Shown here: in pieces, positions 1-6,732 of the stretch
Numbering within the stretch: the first letter of the stretch is position 1
How the letters are laid out: every line of letters starts with the position of its first letter
NCBI RefSeq assembly: GCF_014650495.1
Contig: NZ_BMVB01000031.1
Location: 1 to 52,633, forward strand
Direction: 5' to 3'
Source: Streptomyces cinnamoneus
GTDB lineage: Bacteria > Actinomycetota > Actinomycetes > Streptomycetales > Streptomycetaceae
Length of the DNA: 52,633 bases
Notes under the pieces: generated by a model
Seen by the model: only the letters and a program-made list of their open reading frames with translations
Database searches by the model: none
What the model was told of the DNA's origin: nothing
Translations under genes and position numbers: made by a program

Positions 1-69
1 CTCGACACCTCCACCACACCGGAGGTCTTCGCCATGAACAAGACCCACGACTGTCAACAACGCTCGTGA
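1..69 (+). CDS. C-terminal tail of an unidentified upstream gene (partial)
   Basis: Frame 1 is open from the first base of the window to a TGA at 67-69 and encodes 22 residues (it starts LDTSTTPEVF and ends DCQQRS). The stop lies 9 bases before the stop of the convergent tetR gene. The reading frame is too short to identify, and a chance open frame is possible in DNA this GC-rich. The tight convergent packing is the only reason to favour a real gene end. Confidence 0.3.
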   Translation, partial: LDTSTTPEVFAMNKTHDCQQRS

Positions 70-78
70 TCAATACAG

Positions 79-690
79 CTAGCGGCTGCCGCTCACCCGC
101 CCCTGCAGCAGCCGGGAGAGTGCCGAGTGCACCTCGTCGATCGACCGCTCCGGCTGGAACGACTGCCAGTCCAGCGCCGCCACCAGCACCATCCCGAACA
201 GCGCGGACGCCGTGAGCGGAACGTCGATCTCCGGGCTCAGCTCGCCGGACGCCACCGCCTCCCGCAGGACGGACTCGATCACCGCGATCGCCTTCTGCCG
301 CACCTGCATCAGCGTCGACTGCCAGGCCCGGTTGGTGCGCCAGAGCTCGGCCACGTACAGCTGCGTGAGCGAGGGGTAGCGGGTGATGAAGTCCAGGCCC
401 GCCCGGATCATCGCGTCGAGGGCGTCGACCCGGCTGCCGCCCCGCTCGGCCGTCTCGTCGGCGGCGGCCTGCAGCGAGTCGGTGAGCAGCTCGATGCCGT
501 GCCGCAGGAGCTCCTCGAAGAGCACGGTCTTGCTGGCGAAGTTGTAGTAGACCGTGCCCTTGGCCACCCCGGCGCGCTCGGCGATCTCGTCCACCGTGGT
601 GGAGGAGAACCCCTGCTCGGCGATGAGGGTGACCGCCGCCTCGAAGAGCTTCCGCCGGGTGTTCTGCCGGCGCGTACTGCTGCTGTCCAT
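79..690 (-). CDS. TetR/AcrR-family transcriptional regulator
   Basis: A 203-aa DNA-binding repressor of the TetR family. The N-terminal helix-turn-helix spans about residues 12-58 (TVDEIAERAGVAKGTVYYNF and the following helix) and is a clear TetR signature. The C-terminal half is the variable ligand-binding and dimerisation domain. The ATG at 690 is preceded by AGGGAG about 10 bases upstream; longer in-frame versions run into the upstream membrane gene and were rejected. It is the last gene of a minus-strand set (ATPase-like, YhgE/Pip, TetR), 35 bases after the Pip stop. The likely role is autoregulation of the membrane pair through the palindrome at 3648-3661. The ligand cannot be told from sequence. 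Confidence 0.92.
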   Translation of the reverse strand: MDSSSTRRQNTRRKLFEAAVTLIAEQGFSSTTVDEIAERAGVAKGTVYYNFASKTVLFEELLRHGIELLTDSLQAAADETAERGGSRVDALDAMIRAGLDFITRYPSLTQLYVAELWRTNRAWQSTLMQVRQKAIAVIESVLREAVASGELSPEIDVPLTASALFGMVLVAALDWQSFQPERSIDEVHSALSRLLQGRVSGSR

Positions 691-725
691 GAGAGTGATT
701 CTCCCTGTACTCGCAGTGGTCGCGC

Positions 726-2852
726 TCACAGAGTGAGTTCCGGGTGGAGCCGGTCGACCGACCAGACCTGTTTGGTGCGCGCCGACCGGGCCGTGAGGGC
801 GAGCGCGCCCGCCGTGAACGCCGCCAGCACGCCGCACGCCTGCCACACGGGGGCCAGGCCGCCGCCGGTGATGAGGTGGCGCAGGCCCTCGACGACGTAA
901 GTCATCGGCAGGAAGGGGTGGATGGCGTTGAAGAACCCCGGACTGGTCTGCACCGGGTACGTGCCGCCCGCCGACGTCAGCTGCAGCATCAGCAGCGCCA
1001 GCACCAGGATGCGGCCGGCCGGCCCGAAGCGGGCGCCCAGCCATTGCACGATCGCGGCGAAGCAGGAGGTCACGAGCGCGAGGAAGGCCGCGGTGCCCGC
1101 CGCGTGCACCATGTGCAGGCCCAGCGCCCAGTGCAGGACGGCCAGGAGCGCACCGGCCTGCAGCACGCCGACGGCGACGACGGGGAGCCAGCCCGCGAGG
1201 GCGATCCGCCACGCGGAGGCCCCGGCGGCCAGGGCACGGCGGTTGAGCGGCTGGATGAGCATGTAGGCGACCATCGCCCCGACCCACAGGGACAGCGGGA
1301 TGAAGTACGGGGCGAAACCGGTGCCGTAGTTGGGCGCCTTGTGCAGGGCGTGCGAGGTCAGTTCGACCGGGTCGGCCATGACCTCGGTGCGGGCGTCCCG
1401 GTCCTTCTTGCCGTAGGCGGGGATCTTCGTCACCCCGTCGTGCAGTCCGCCGGCGAGTTCGGCCGAGCCGTCGGACAGCTTGACCATGCCGCCCTGCAGC
1501 TTGTCGGCCCCCTCACGCAGCCTGCCGATCCCGCTGTCGAGGCCGGCGGCCCCCTCCTTGGCCGTGCCCAGGCCGTCGTGGAGCTGCCCGGCCCCGCTGT
1601 GCAGGCGTCCGGCGCCGTCGGCGAGCTGCCGGGCGCCGTCGTTGAGGGCGTTGACCTTGCGCACGGCGCCGTCGATGTCCCGGCCCAGGTCCGGGGCCTC
1701 GTCGGCCAGCCGCTCGGCGTAGCCGCGCAGGGTGTCCAGCCGGCCGGGGAGCCGGTCCAGCGCACCGTCCTCGTTCCGCACGAGCGCGTCGAGCCGTGCG
1801 GCACCCGCGGCCGACTGCCGGGCCGCGAAGAGGGCCTTCTGCAGGGCCGGGCAGAAGTCGGCGGGGTGGGCGGTGCACTGCTGCCCGTGGACCGTGGCCA
1901 GGGCGTCCGCGCTCGCGCGGCTCGTCCGGGCGAGGGCGGCGGTGACGGCCGGGGAGGGAAGGTCGTCGAGGTGCTCGCGCAGGGTCTTCGCCTCCTTGGC
2001 GACGAGGCGGGCGGTCCGCCCGATCTCCTGGGCGTGTTCCTTGACGAAGGCCCCCTCGCGGCCCGCCACGCCGTTGACCTTGTCGGCCAGCTGCTGGGTG
2101 CCGGACGCGACCTTCCGCGCGCCCGTGGCGAGTTCACCGGACTTCTCGTCCAGGGTCCCGGCACCGGTGTGCAGCTTGCCGACGCCGGCCTGAAGGTCGC
2201 CGCTGCCCCGCTCGGCCTTCGCCAGGCCGTCCTTGAGGTCCCCGGCCCCCTTGCGCGCCGTGCCGATGCCGTCGCCGAGCCGGTCGGCGCCGGACGCCGC
2301 CTGGGCGGTCTTGTCGTGGAGGGCGGAGAAGGAGACGAAGATCTTGTCGTAGAAGGAGCGCGAGGTCTTCCGCGAGGCGGCCGCGCGCACTTCGGAGAAG
2401 ACCGAGCGGGATATCTGGCCGACGATGTAATTGTTGGCGTCGTTCGTACGGACCTGGAGCGCGCCCGTCTCCGGGGTGTTGCCGGAGCTTGAGGCGAGCC
2501 GTTCGCTGAAGTCGGCGGGGATGGTCAGCGAGAGGTAGTAGGTGCCCTTCTCGACGCCCTTGCGGGCGTCGGCGGCGCTCGTGGTGTGCCAGTCGAAGGA
2601 CTTGCTCTCCCGCAGGCCCTCGGTGATGGTGTCGCCGGCGTTCGTCTTCGTGCCGTCCACGGTGGTACCCCGGTCGGCGTTGACCAGCGCCACGGGAACC
2701 TTGTCCAGCCGCCCGTAGGGATCCCAGAAGGACCACAGGTACAGGGCGCCGTACAGCAGCGGCAGCAGCAGGAGCGCGACGAGGGCGGCCCGGGGCAGCC
2801 GGCCCCGCCCGAAGCGCCTGAGCTCAAGCGCGGCCAGTCGCGGGGAGCGCAT
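726..2852 (-). CDS. YhgE/Pip-family membrane protein
   Basis: A 708-aa protein of the YhgE/Pip family (phage-infection-protein-like, ABC-2-type membrane fold). One N-terminal membrane helix lies at about residues 20-42. A long extracytoplasmic region follows, rich in heptad-like GA..L..G repeats (many copies of forms such as GAGDLKDGL and GAGQLHDGL). A block of about five membrane helices closes the protein, as usual for the family. The chosen ATG at 2852 follows a purine-rich GGGAGGGG site and overlaps the end of the ATPase-like gene by 29 bases, which suggests translational coupling. A start 24 codons upstream is open but has weaker support. The family is linked to export or to secretion of large proteins; the substrate here is unknown. 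Confidence 0.9.
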   Translation of the reverse strand: MRSPRLAALELRRFGRGRLPRAALVALLLLPLLYGALYLWSFWDPYGRLDKVPVALVNADRGTTVDGTKTNAGDTITEGLRESKSFDWHTTSAADARKGVEKGTYYLSLTIPADFSERLASSSGNTPETGALQVRTNDANNYIVGQISRSVFSEVRAAASRKTSRSFYDKIFVSFSALHDKTAQAASGADRLGDGIGTARKGAGDLKDGLAKAERGSGDLQAGVGKLHTGAGTLDEKSGELATGARKVASGTQQLADKVNGVAGREGAFVKEHAQEIGRTARLVAKEAKTLREHLDDLPSPAVTAALARTSRASADALATVHGQQCTAHPADFCPALQKALFAARQSAAGAARLDALVRNEDGALDRLPGRLDTLRGYAERLADEAPDLGRDIDGAVRKVNALNDGARQLADGAGRLHSGAGQLHDGLGTAKEGAAGLDSGIGRLREGADKLQGGMVKLSDGSAELAGGLHDGVTKIPAYGKKDRDARTEVMADPVELTSHALHKAPNYGTGFAPYFIPLSLWVGAMVAYMLIQPLNRRALAAGASAWRIALAGWLPVVAVGVLQAGALLAVLHWALGLHMVHAAGTAAFLALVTSCFAAIVQWLGARFGPAGRILVLALLMLQLTSAGGTYPVQTSPGFFNAIHPFLPMTYVVEGLRHLITGGGLAPVWQACGVLAAFTAGALALTARSARTKQVWSVDRLHPELTL

Positions 2853-3627
2853 CCGCAGCCCCTCCCTTCCGGAGACGGCCCACCGTGGTGGGGCGGGTGC
2901 TCCGGGCGGGGCGGCCGGCCGCATCGCGCGCGGCCGGCGCGGTCGGGACGACCACGGCGTCGCCGGGGGCCCGGCTGCAGACGGCGAGGACGGTCGTGCC
3001 GCCCGCGGCGAGCGAGCGCAGCAGCTCCCAGGCGCGGTCGCGTTCGGCGTCGGAGAGCTTGAGGTCGGTGTCGTCCACGGCGATCAGGCGCGGCCCGCCG
3101 ACGAGGGCCAGGGCCAGCGACAGCCGCAGGGCCTCCAGCCGCTCCAGGTCCTGTACGGCCGTGTCCGCGCCCTTGGGCAGCTCCGCCGCGGCGAGCCCGG
3201 CGGCCGAGAGGACGGCGGTGGCGCGGGCCCGGTCGTCGGAGCGGGCGGCGCGGCGGCGGAGGAGGGCGAGGGGCGAGCCGCCGAACCGGCGCTGCAACAG
3301 CATCCGTTCGCGCAGGTGCTCGGCGACGGTCAGCGCAGGGTCGAGCTCGCAGACGCCGGGGACGTGCGCCAGGGCGCTCGACCGGCGGACGGCCGGCATG
3401 CGTGCGGGCAGCGCCTGGCCGCCGACGGCGGCCCGGCCCTCGGTGATGCGCATACGTCCGGCCAGAGCGAGCAGCAGACAGGTGCGGCCGGAACCGGAAG
3501 GGCCCTCGACGGCGACGAGCGAGCCGGGCGGGGCGTCGATGTCCACATCGCGGAACACCCAGCCGCGCGGCCCCTTCAGACCGAGGCCCACGGCGGTGAT
3601 CGCGGCTCCGTGCGGGGTGCTGTTCAC
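2824..3627 (-). CDS. ABC-transporter ATPase-like protein with degenerate motifs
   Basis: A 267-aa protein with the layout of an ABC nucleotide-binding domain, paired with the YhgE/Pip protein it overlaps. The Walker A motif reads GPSGSGRT at about residues 42-49, so the usual lysine is arginine (R48). The Walker B region reads LIAVDDTD, with Asp in place of the catalytic Glu. No LSGGQ signature is recognisable where it should be (sequence around LERLEALRLSLALAL), and the H-loop histidine appears as Cys in VLAVCS. The GTG start at 3627 has an excellent GGAGGT site 6-8 bases upstream. ATP hydrolysis is therefore doubtful; the protein may bind nucleotide weakly or act structurally. The family assignment is good, the activity uncertain. 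Confidence 0.82.
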   Translation of the reverse strand: MNSTPHGAAITAVGLGLKGPRGWVFRDVDIDAPPGSLVAVEGPSGSGRTCLLLALAGRMRITEGRAAVGGQALPARMPAVRRSSALAHVPGVCELDPALTVAEHLRERMLLQRRFGGSPLALLRRRAARSDDRARATAVLSAAGLAAAELPKGADTAVQDLERLEALRLSLALALVGGPRLIAVDDTDLKLSDAERDRAWELLRSLAAGGTTVLAVCSRAPGDAVVVPTAPAARDAAGRPARSTRPTTVGRLRKGGAADALPATGRA

Positions 3628-3647
3628 GGGCGACCTCCAGAGCTTGA

Positions 3648-3661
3648 ACTGACTGGTCAGT
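3648..3661. promoter_or_regulatory. Candidate TetR operator upstream of the ATPase/Pip/tetR set
   Basis: ACTGACTGGTCAGT is a palindrome with perfect 6-base arms (ACTGAC/GTCAGT) around a 2-base centre, 20 bases upstream of the GTG at 3627. Palindromes of this GAC..GTC type are common TetR-family operators. It sits just downstream, on the minus strand, of TTGCAC, a plausible -35 box. Binding by the regulator at 79-690 is inferred from position. Confidence 0.6.
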
Positions 3662-3821
3662 GCAAAAAGTATGGCGGCCGATGCCCCCCTTGCGTCAACC
3701 CGCCCCCGTCTCATGGGTGTTCGTGCAGGTCAGGGCCGATTGTCAGTGGTGTGCCCCACGATGGATCCATACAGCGGCCCCGTCACCGTGCGGCGCGCCG
3801 CCCCGACGAAGGAGGTTCGTC

Positions 3822-4307
3822 ATGGCCCGAAGCGCGAGCGACGTCCGCCCCTTTGCCACGGCCCCGGCGGGGTGGCACGCCCCCTCGCCCCGCCCCGCGA
3901 CCCCGTCCGCCGTCCTCGACCTGCTCGCCCAGGCCCACCAGGGCCTGACGGAGGCCGCCGCCCTGGAGGCGCCCCACGAGCGGTACGCCACCGCACACCT
4001 CGCCGCCCTGCGCACCGCCGCCGCCGTGCTCGCCGTCCGGGGCCGCCCCGAGACGTCCCCGCGCGGCCGCCGCCGCATCCGCAGCGCCTGGGAGGTGCTG
4101 CCGGAGGTGGCACCCGAACTGTCCGAGTGGAGCGCCCTGTTCGCCTCCGGCGCCGCACGCCGGGCCCGGGCGGAGGCGGGCATACGCTCCGCCGCCGGCG
4201 GCCGGGAGGCCGACGACCTGCTGCGCGACGCGGACGCCTTCCTGCGCCTGGTCGAGCGCATGCTGGTCCTCCAGCCGCGGCTGCCCCGGCAGCCGCCGGC
4301 CGGGTAG
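3822..4307 (+). CDS. HEPN-domain protein (SAV_6107-like)
   Basis: A 161-aa alpha-helical protein that I recognise as the Streptomyces SAV_6107-type HEPN family. It carries an R-x4-H motif (ERYATAH, R54 and H59), the spacing expected for the RNase motif of HEPN domains. The remainder is Ala/Arg-rich helices, with a proline-rich first 30 residues. The ATG at 3822 follows a strong GGAGG site 7 bases upstream. A 126-base gap separates it from the methyltransferase on the same strand. HEPN proteins are often RNases or nucleic-acid-binding helpers; no partner nucleotidyltransferase is visible nearby. Whether it cuts RNA is unknown. Confidence 0.8.
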   Translation: MARSASDVRPFATAPAGWHAPSPRPATPSAVLDLLAQAHQGLTEAAALEAPHERYATAHLAALRTAAAVLAVRGRPETSPRGRRRIRSAWEVLPEVAPELSEWSALFASGAARRARAEAGIRSAAGGREADDLLRDADAFLRLVERMLVLQPRLPRQPPAG

Positions 4308-4368
4308 AGGGGCGTTGCCGGGCCACCGGGGTGCGGGGCGGCGCGGGCAGCTGTCCGGCGGGGGCCAT

Positions 4369-4374
4369 TAGGCT
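4369..4374 (+). promoter_or_regulatory. Possible -10 box for the methyltransferase gene
   Basis: TAGGCT, a good Streptomyces-type -10 hexamer, lies 59 bases before the GTG at 4434. No convincing -35 is seen at the right distance, so this is weak. Confidence 0.3.
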
Positions 4375-4433
4375 GGTGGCGCCGCCGGCAGCCGTCCGCC
4401 GGCCCCTACGTCGCCGTCGAGGAGCCACCCGCC

Positions 4434-5189
4434 GTGTCAGAGCCCCTGCGCCCCCGGGCATCCCTGCGTACCGCCGTGGTCTGGGAGGTCCTGCGGGACG
4501 CCCTCGACCGCCGGGTCAAGGCCGCCGGCCGGGAGGCGTTGGACGTCCTCGACACCGGTGGCGGCTCGGGCAAGTTCGCCGTGCCGCTCGCCCGGCTCGG
4601 CCACCGGGTCACCGTCGTCGACCCCAGCCCCAACGCCCTGTTCGCGCTGGAGCGCCGGGCCGCCGAGGCCGGCGTCGCCGACCTCGTCCACGGCGTCCAG
4701 GGCGATGCGCACGGCCTGTTCGACGTCGTCGAGCGCGAGGGCTACGACCTGGTGCTGTGCCACGGCGTGCTGGAGTACGTGGACGACCCCGCCGAGGGCA
4801 TCCGCAACGCCGCCGCCGCGCTCCGCGCGTCCGGCACCCTCAGCCTGCTGGCCGCCGGGCTCGGCGGTGCCGTGCTCGCGCGGGCCCTCGCCGGGCACTT
4901 CACCGAGGCCCGTCAGGCCCTGGCCGACCCCGCCGGGCACTGGGGCGCCGGCGACCCGGTCACCCGCCGGTTCACCGCCGACGAGCTCTCCGGCCTCGTC
5001 GGCGCCGCCGGCCTGCAGGTCACGGCGGTGCACGGCGTGCGCATCTTCGCGGATCTGGTGCCCGGCGTCCTCGTCGACGCCGAGCCCGGCGCCCTCGACG
5101 CGCTCCTGCAACTGGAGGCCGCCGCCGCCGAGCTGCCCGCCTTCCACTCGGTGGCCACCCAGCTGCACGTCCTCGCCGAGCGCGGCTGA
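4434..5189 (+). CDS. Class I SAM-dependent methyltransferase, CmoM/SmtA-like
   Basis: A 251-aa Rossmann methyltransferase. Motif I is LDTGGGSGKFAVPLA at about residues 38-52, followed by an acidic ribose-binding residue in VTVVDPSPNA and a motif IV region LVLCHGVLEYVDDP. The layout, the GVRIFADLV block near residue 200 and the C-terminal LH..AERG end resemble from memory the E. coli tRNA carboxymethyltransferase CmoM (formerly SmtA). Actinobacteria are not known to make the CmoM substrate, so the real substrate is probably different. The GTG start at 4434 follows GAGGAGC; the downstream gap before DUF3040 is 237 bases. Class I methyltransferase is certain; CmoM-like is probable. Confidence 0.85.
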   Translation: MSEPLRPRASLRTAVVWEVLRDALDRRVKAAGREALDVLDTGGGSGKFAVPLARLGHRVTVVDPSPNALFALERRAAEAGVADLVHGVQGDAHGLFDVVEREGYDLVLCHGVLEYVDDPAEGIRNAAAALRASGTLSLLAAGLGGAVLARALAGHFTEARQALADPAGHWGAGDPVTRRFTADELSGLVGAAGLQVTAVHGVRIFADLVPGVLVDAEPGALDALLQLEAAAAELPAFHSVATQLHVLAERG

Positions 5190-5221
5190 TTCCGCGCATC
5201 GGACGCGGGCCACCCGATCGG

Positions 5222-5244
5222 CCCGATCGCCCCGTATGATCGGG
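5222..5244 (+). promoter_or_regulatory. Candidate promoter -10 overlapped by an inverted repeat
   Basis: TATGAT at 5235-5240 is a near-consensus -10 box. It overlaps an inverted repeat CCCGATC (5222-5228) / GATCGGG (5238-5244) with a 9-base spacer. A repressor bound here would cover the -10. No clear -35 is seen. A start near 5247 would give the DUF3040 gene a leader of about 180 bases. Confidence 0.4.
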
Positions 5245-5426
5245 GGACACCGTCCGGCATGGCGGATCGGCGAGCAGGGAATGTACGTCCCGACGGCATC
5301 GACCGCCACACCGGGGCCGGTGGCCGATTTGGCGCAGAGGGGCGGGTTTCACGGGGGCGATTCCCTGCCTATCCTGAAAGGGTCGCACCCCGGTCGCCCC
5401 CCGCGACCGACGAGTAGGAGGACTCC

Positions 5427-5828
5427 GTGCCGCTCTCGGAGCACGAGCAGCGCATGCTCGAGCAGATGGAGCGAGCGCTGTACGCCGAAGATCCCAAGTT
5501 CGCGACAGCGCTCGAAGGCAGCGGCCTGCGCACGTACACCCGGCGACGGGTCTACCAGGCGGTCGCGGGTTTTCTGGTGGGCATCGCGCTCCTCATGGCC
5601 GGAATGGTCGCCCAGCGGATCTGGATCAGCGTGGCGGGCTTCCTGGTCATGCTGGCCTGCGCCGTGCTCGCGGTGACGGGGTGGCGCAAGGCGCCGAAGC
5701 CCGGGGCCCAGCGGGGCGCCGGCCCGGCGGGAATGCCACGGCGCACGGCCGGCGGCCGTCGACGCGTCGGCATGATGGACCGCATCGAGCAGCGGTGGCA
5801 GCGCCGCCGTGACGAGCAGGGCCACTAG
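5427..5828 (+). CDS. DUF3040 small membrane protein
   Basis: A 133-aa protein of the actinobacterial DUF3040 family. It begins PLSEHEQRMLEQMERALYAE, the family's conserved amphipathic N-terminus. Two membrane helices follow at about residues 48-66 and 71-88, then a basic, disordered-looking C-terminal tail. The GTG start at 5427 has a TAGGAGGA site 6 bases upstream. The function is unknown; the gene commonly lies beside the dcw region in Streptomyces. A hairpin at 5860-5886 probably ends its transcript. Confidence 0.88.
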   Translation: MPLSEHEQRMLEQMERALYAEDPKFATALEGSGLRTYTRRRVYQAVAGFLVGIALLMAGMVAQRIWISVAGFLVMLACAVLAVTGWRKAPKPGAQRGAGPAGMPRRTAGGRRRVGMMDRIEQRWQRRRDEQGH

Positions 5829-5859
5829 GCCCGGCAACCTTTCTTGAGCAAGGCCCCCG

Positions 5860-5886
5860 GGGGCCGGGACACCACGTCCCGGCCCC
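5860..5886 (+). terminator. Stem-loop terminator after the DUF3040 gene
   Basis: A perfect 11-bp stem (GGGGCCGGGAC at 5860-5870, GTCCCGGCCCC at 5876-5886) encloses the loop ACCAC, 31 bases after the stop. There is no T-tract, as is common in Streptomyces. Confidence 0.65.
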
Positions 5887-6153
5887 TGCTGCATGCCCGG
5901 CCGCAACCTCACGTCCGCCGACCGGGTGCGGGGCCTTTGCCCGCCGGGCACCTGCCGCCCTTCGCGGGGCCCGCAGGGCGGCCCGACCGGCCGCGCCGCC
6001 GGCCCCTGCCGGGTTTCGCCGCACGGATACCGCCGGCCGAGTGACGACCTGGCCGGACCGCCGCCGGTCCCCGCCGCCGGTCCCCGACGTCCGTCCCCGC
6101 GGCCGGCGCCGCGAACAGGCGCTGTTCCCCGCGCCCTTCCGGTGTCTGCGAGG
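5887..6153. other. Gene-free GC-rich spacer
   Basis: I see no credible gene here. Open frames exist on both strands but lack start context and family features. The sequence is rich in CCGG and GCCGG runs and leads into the tandem array at 6154. Confidence 0.6.
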
Positions 6154-6265
6154 CCCCGGGCGGGCCTCTGGGACGGGCCCCCGGGCGGGCCCTGGCACCG
6201 GCCCCCGGGCGGGCCTCTGGGAGGGCCCCCGGGCGGGCCCTGGCACCGGCCCCCGGGCGGGCCCC
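6154..6265. repeat. 24-bp tandem repeat array (left part)
   Basis: CCCCGGGCGGGCC recurs at 6154, 6178, 6202, 6226 and 6250, exactly every 24 bases. Two variants alternate: one continues TCTGGGA, the other CTGGCACC, giving a 48-bp higher-order unit. The fifth unit is cut off by the inverted-repeat element that begins at 6266. Related units continue beyond that element at 6498-6607. Confidence 0.85.
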
Positions 6266-6497
6266 CTAGGCCGTGTCCGCAAAGTCCCGCCTGGCCCGCG
6301 ACTCCCCCAGCTACCGCTGGGAGGCGCCCCCAGCACGCACGCTCGCTGCGTTGTCGGGGTCGCCCGAGTACGCCCAGTACGAGGACGACCCTCCGCCTTG
6401 CGATCTCCCCCAGCTACCGCTGGGAGGTGCCCCCGGCACCAGACGCCGCGGGCCACGCCCTTCGGGCGTACGGCGCTACTTTGCGGACACGGCCTAG
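6266..6497. mobile_element. MITE-like element with perfect 20-bp terminal inverted repeats
   Basis: A 232-bp element bounded by CTAGGCCGTGTCCGCAAAGT (6266-6285) and its exact reverse complement (6478-6497). It contains no transposase frame. CTAG at both tips suggests insertion at a CTAG target with a 2-base TA duplication, as seen for some IS5-family elements, but this is inference. The inside holds two near-identical 30-bp palindromic repeats. The element splits the 24-bp tandem array, which is physical evidence that it arrived after the array. It would have to be mobilised by a transposase encoded elsewhere. Confidence 0.75.
6302..6434. repeat. Two 30-bp direct repeats inside the element
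   Basis: Copies at 6302-6331 and 6405-6434 differ at one base. Each contains a small hairpin, CCCAGC TACC GCTGGG. From memory, this motif is frequent in Streptomyces intergenic DNA; I could not check that. A decayed version (CCCCGCTACCGCTCGG) is present near 6647. Confidence 0.8.
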
Positions 6498-6607
6498 GAC
6501 AGGCTTCCGGGCGGGCCCCCGGGACAGGTCCCCGGTCAGGTCCCGGGCGGGCCCCTGGGACAGGCCCCCGGACAGGCCCCCCCGGACAGGCCCCCCGCCC
6601 AGGCCCT
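6498..6607. repeat. GC-rich tandem repeat array (right part)
   Basis: Degenerate repeats of the form GGCCCCCGGGACAGG, related to the array at 6154-6265, continue on this side of the inverted-repeat element. The spacing is less regular than on the left. Confidence 0.6.
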
Positions 6608-6608
6608 G

Positions 6609-6732
6609 GGCCGTGTCCGCACGTCCTGCCCGGCCCGCGGCGCTTCCCCCGCTACCGCTCGGAGGCGTCCCGGCGCCGGACGCCGCGACGCCACGCCCTT
6701 CGGGCGTACGGCGCTACTTCGTGGACACGCCC
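6609..6732. mobile_element. Degenerate, shortened second copy of the inverted-repeat element
   Basis: The left end GGCCGTGTCCGCA.CGT (6609-6624) and right end ACTTCGTGGACACGCCC (6716-6732) match the termini of the element at 6266-6497 with several substitutions. The internal block CACGCCCTTCGGGCGTACGG before the right end is the same in both copies. The copy is about 124 bp, roughly half length. Its right end carries the stop codon of the transglutaminase gene (6714-6716). Confidence 0.6.

Noticed and set aside
6154..6607. Possible CRISPR array
   Set aside because: Units are contiguous tandem repeats without unique spacers, and no cas genes are present.
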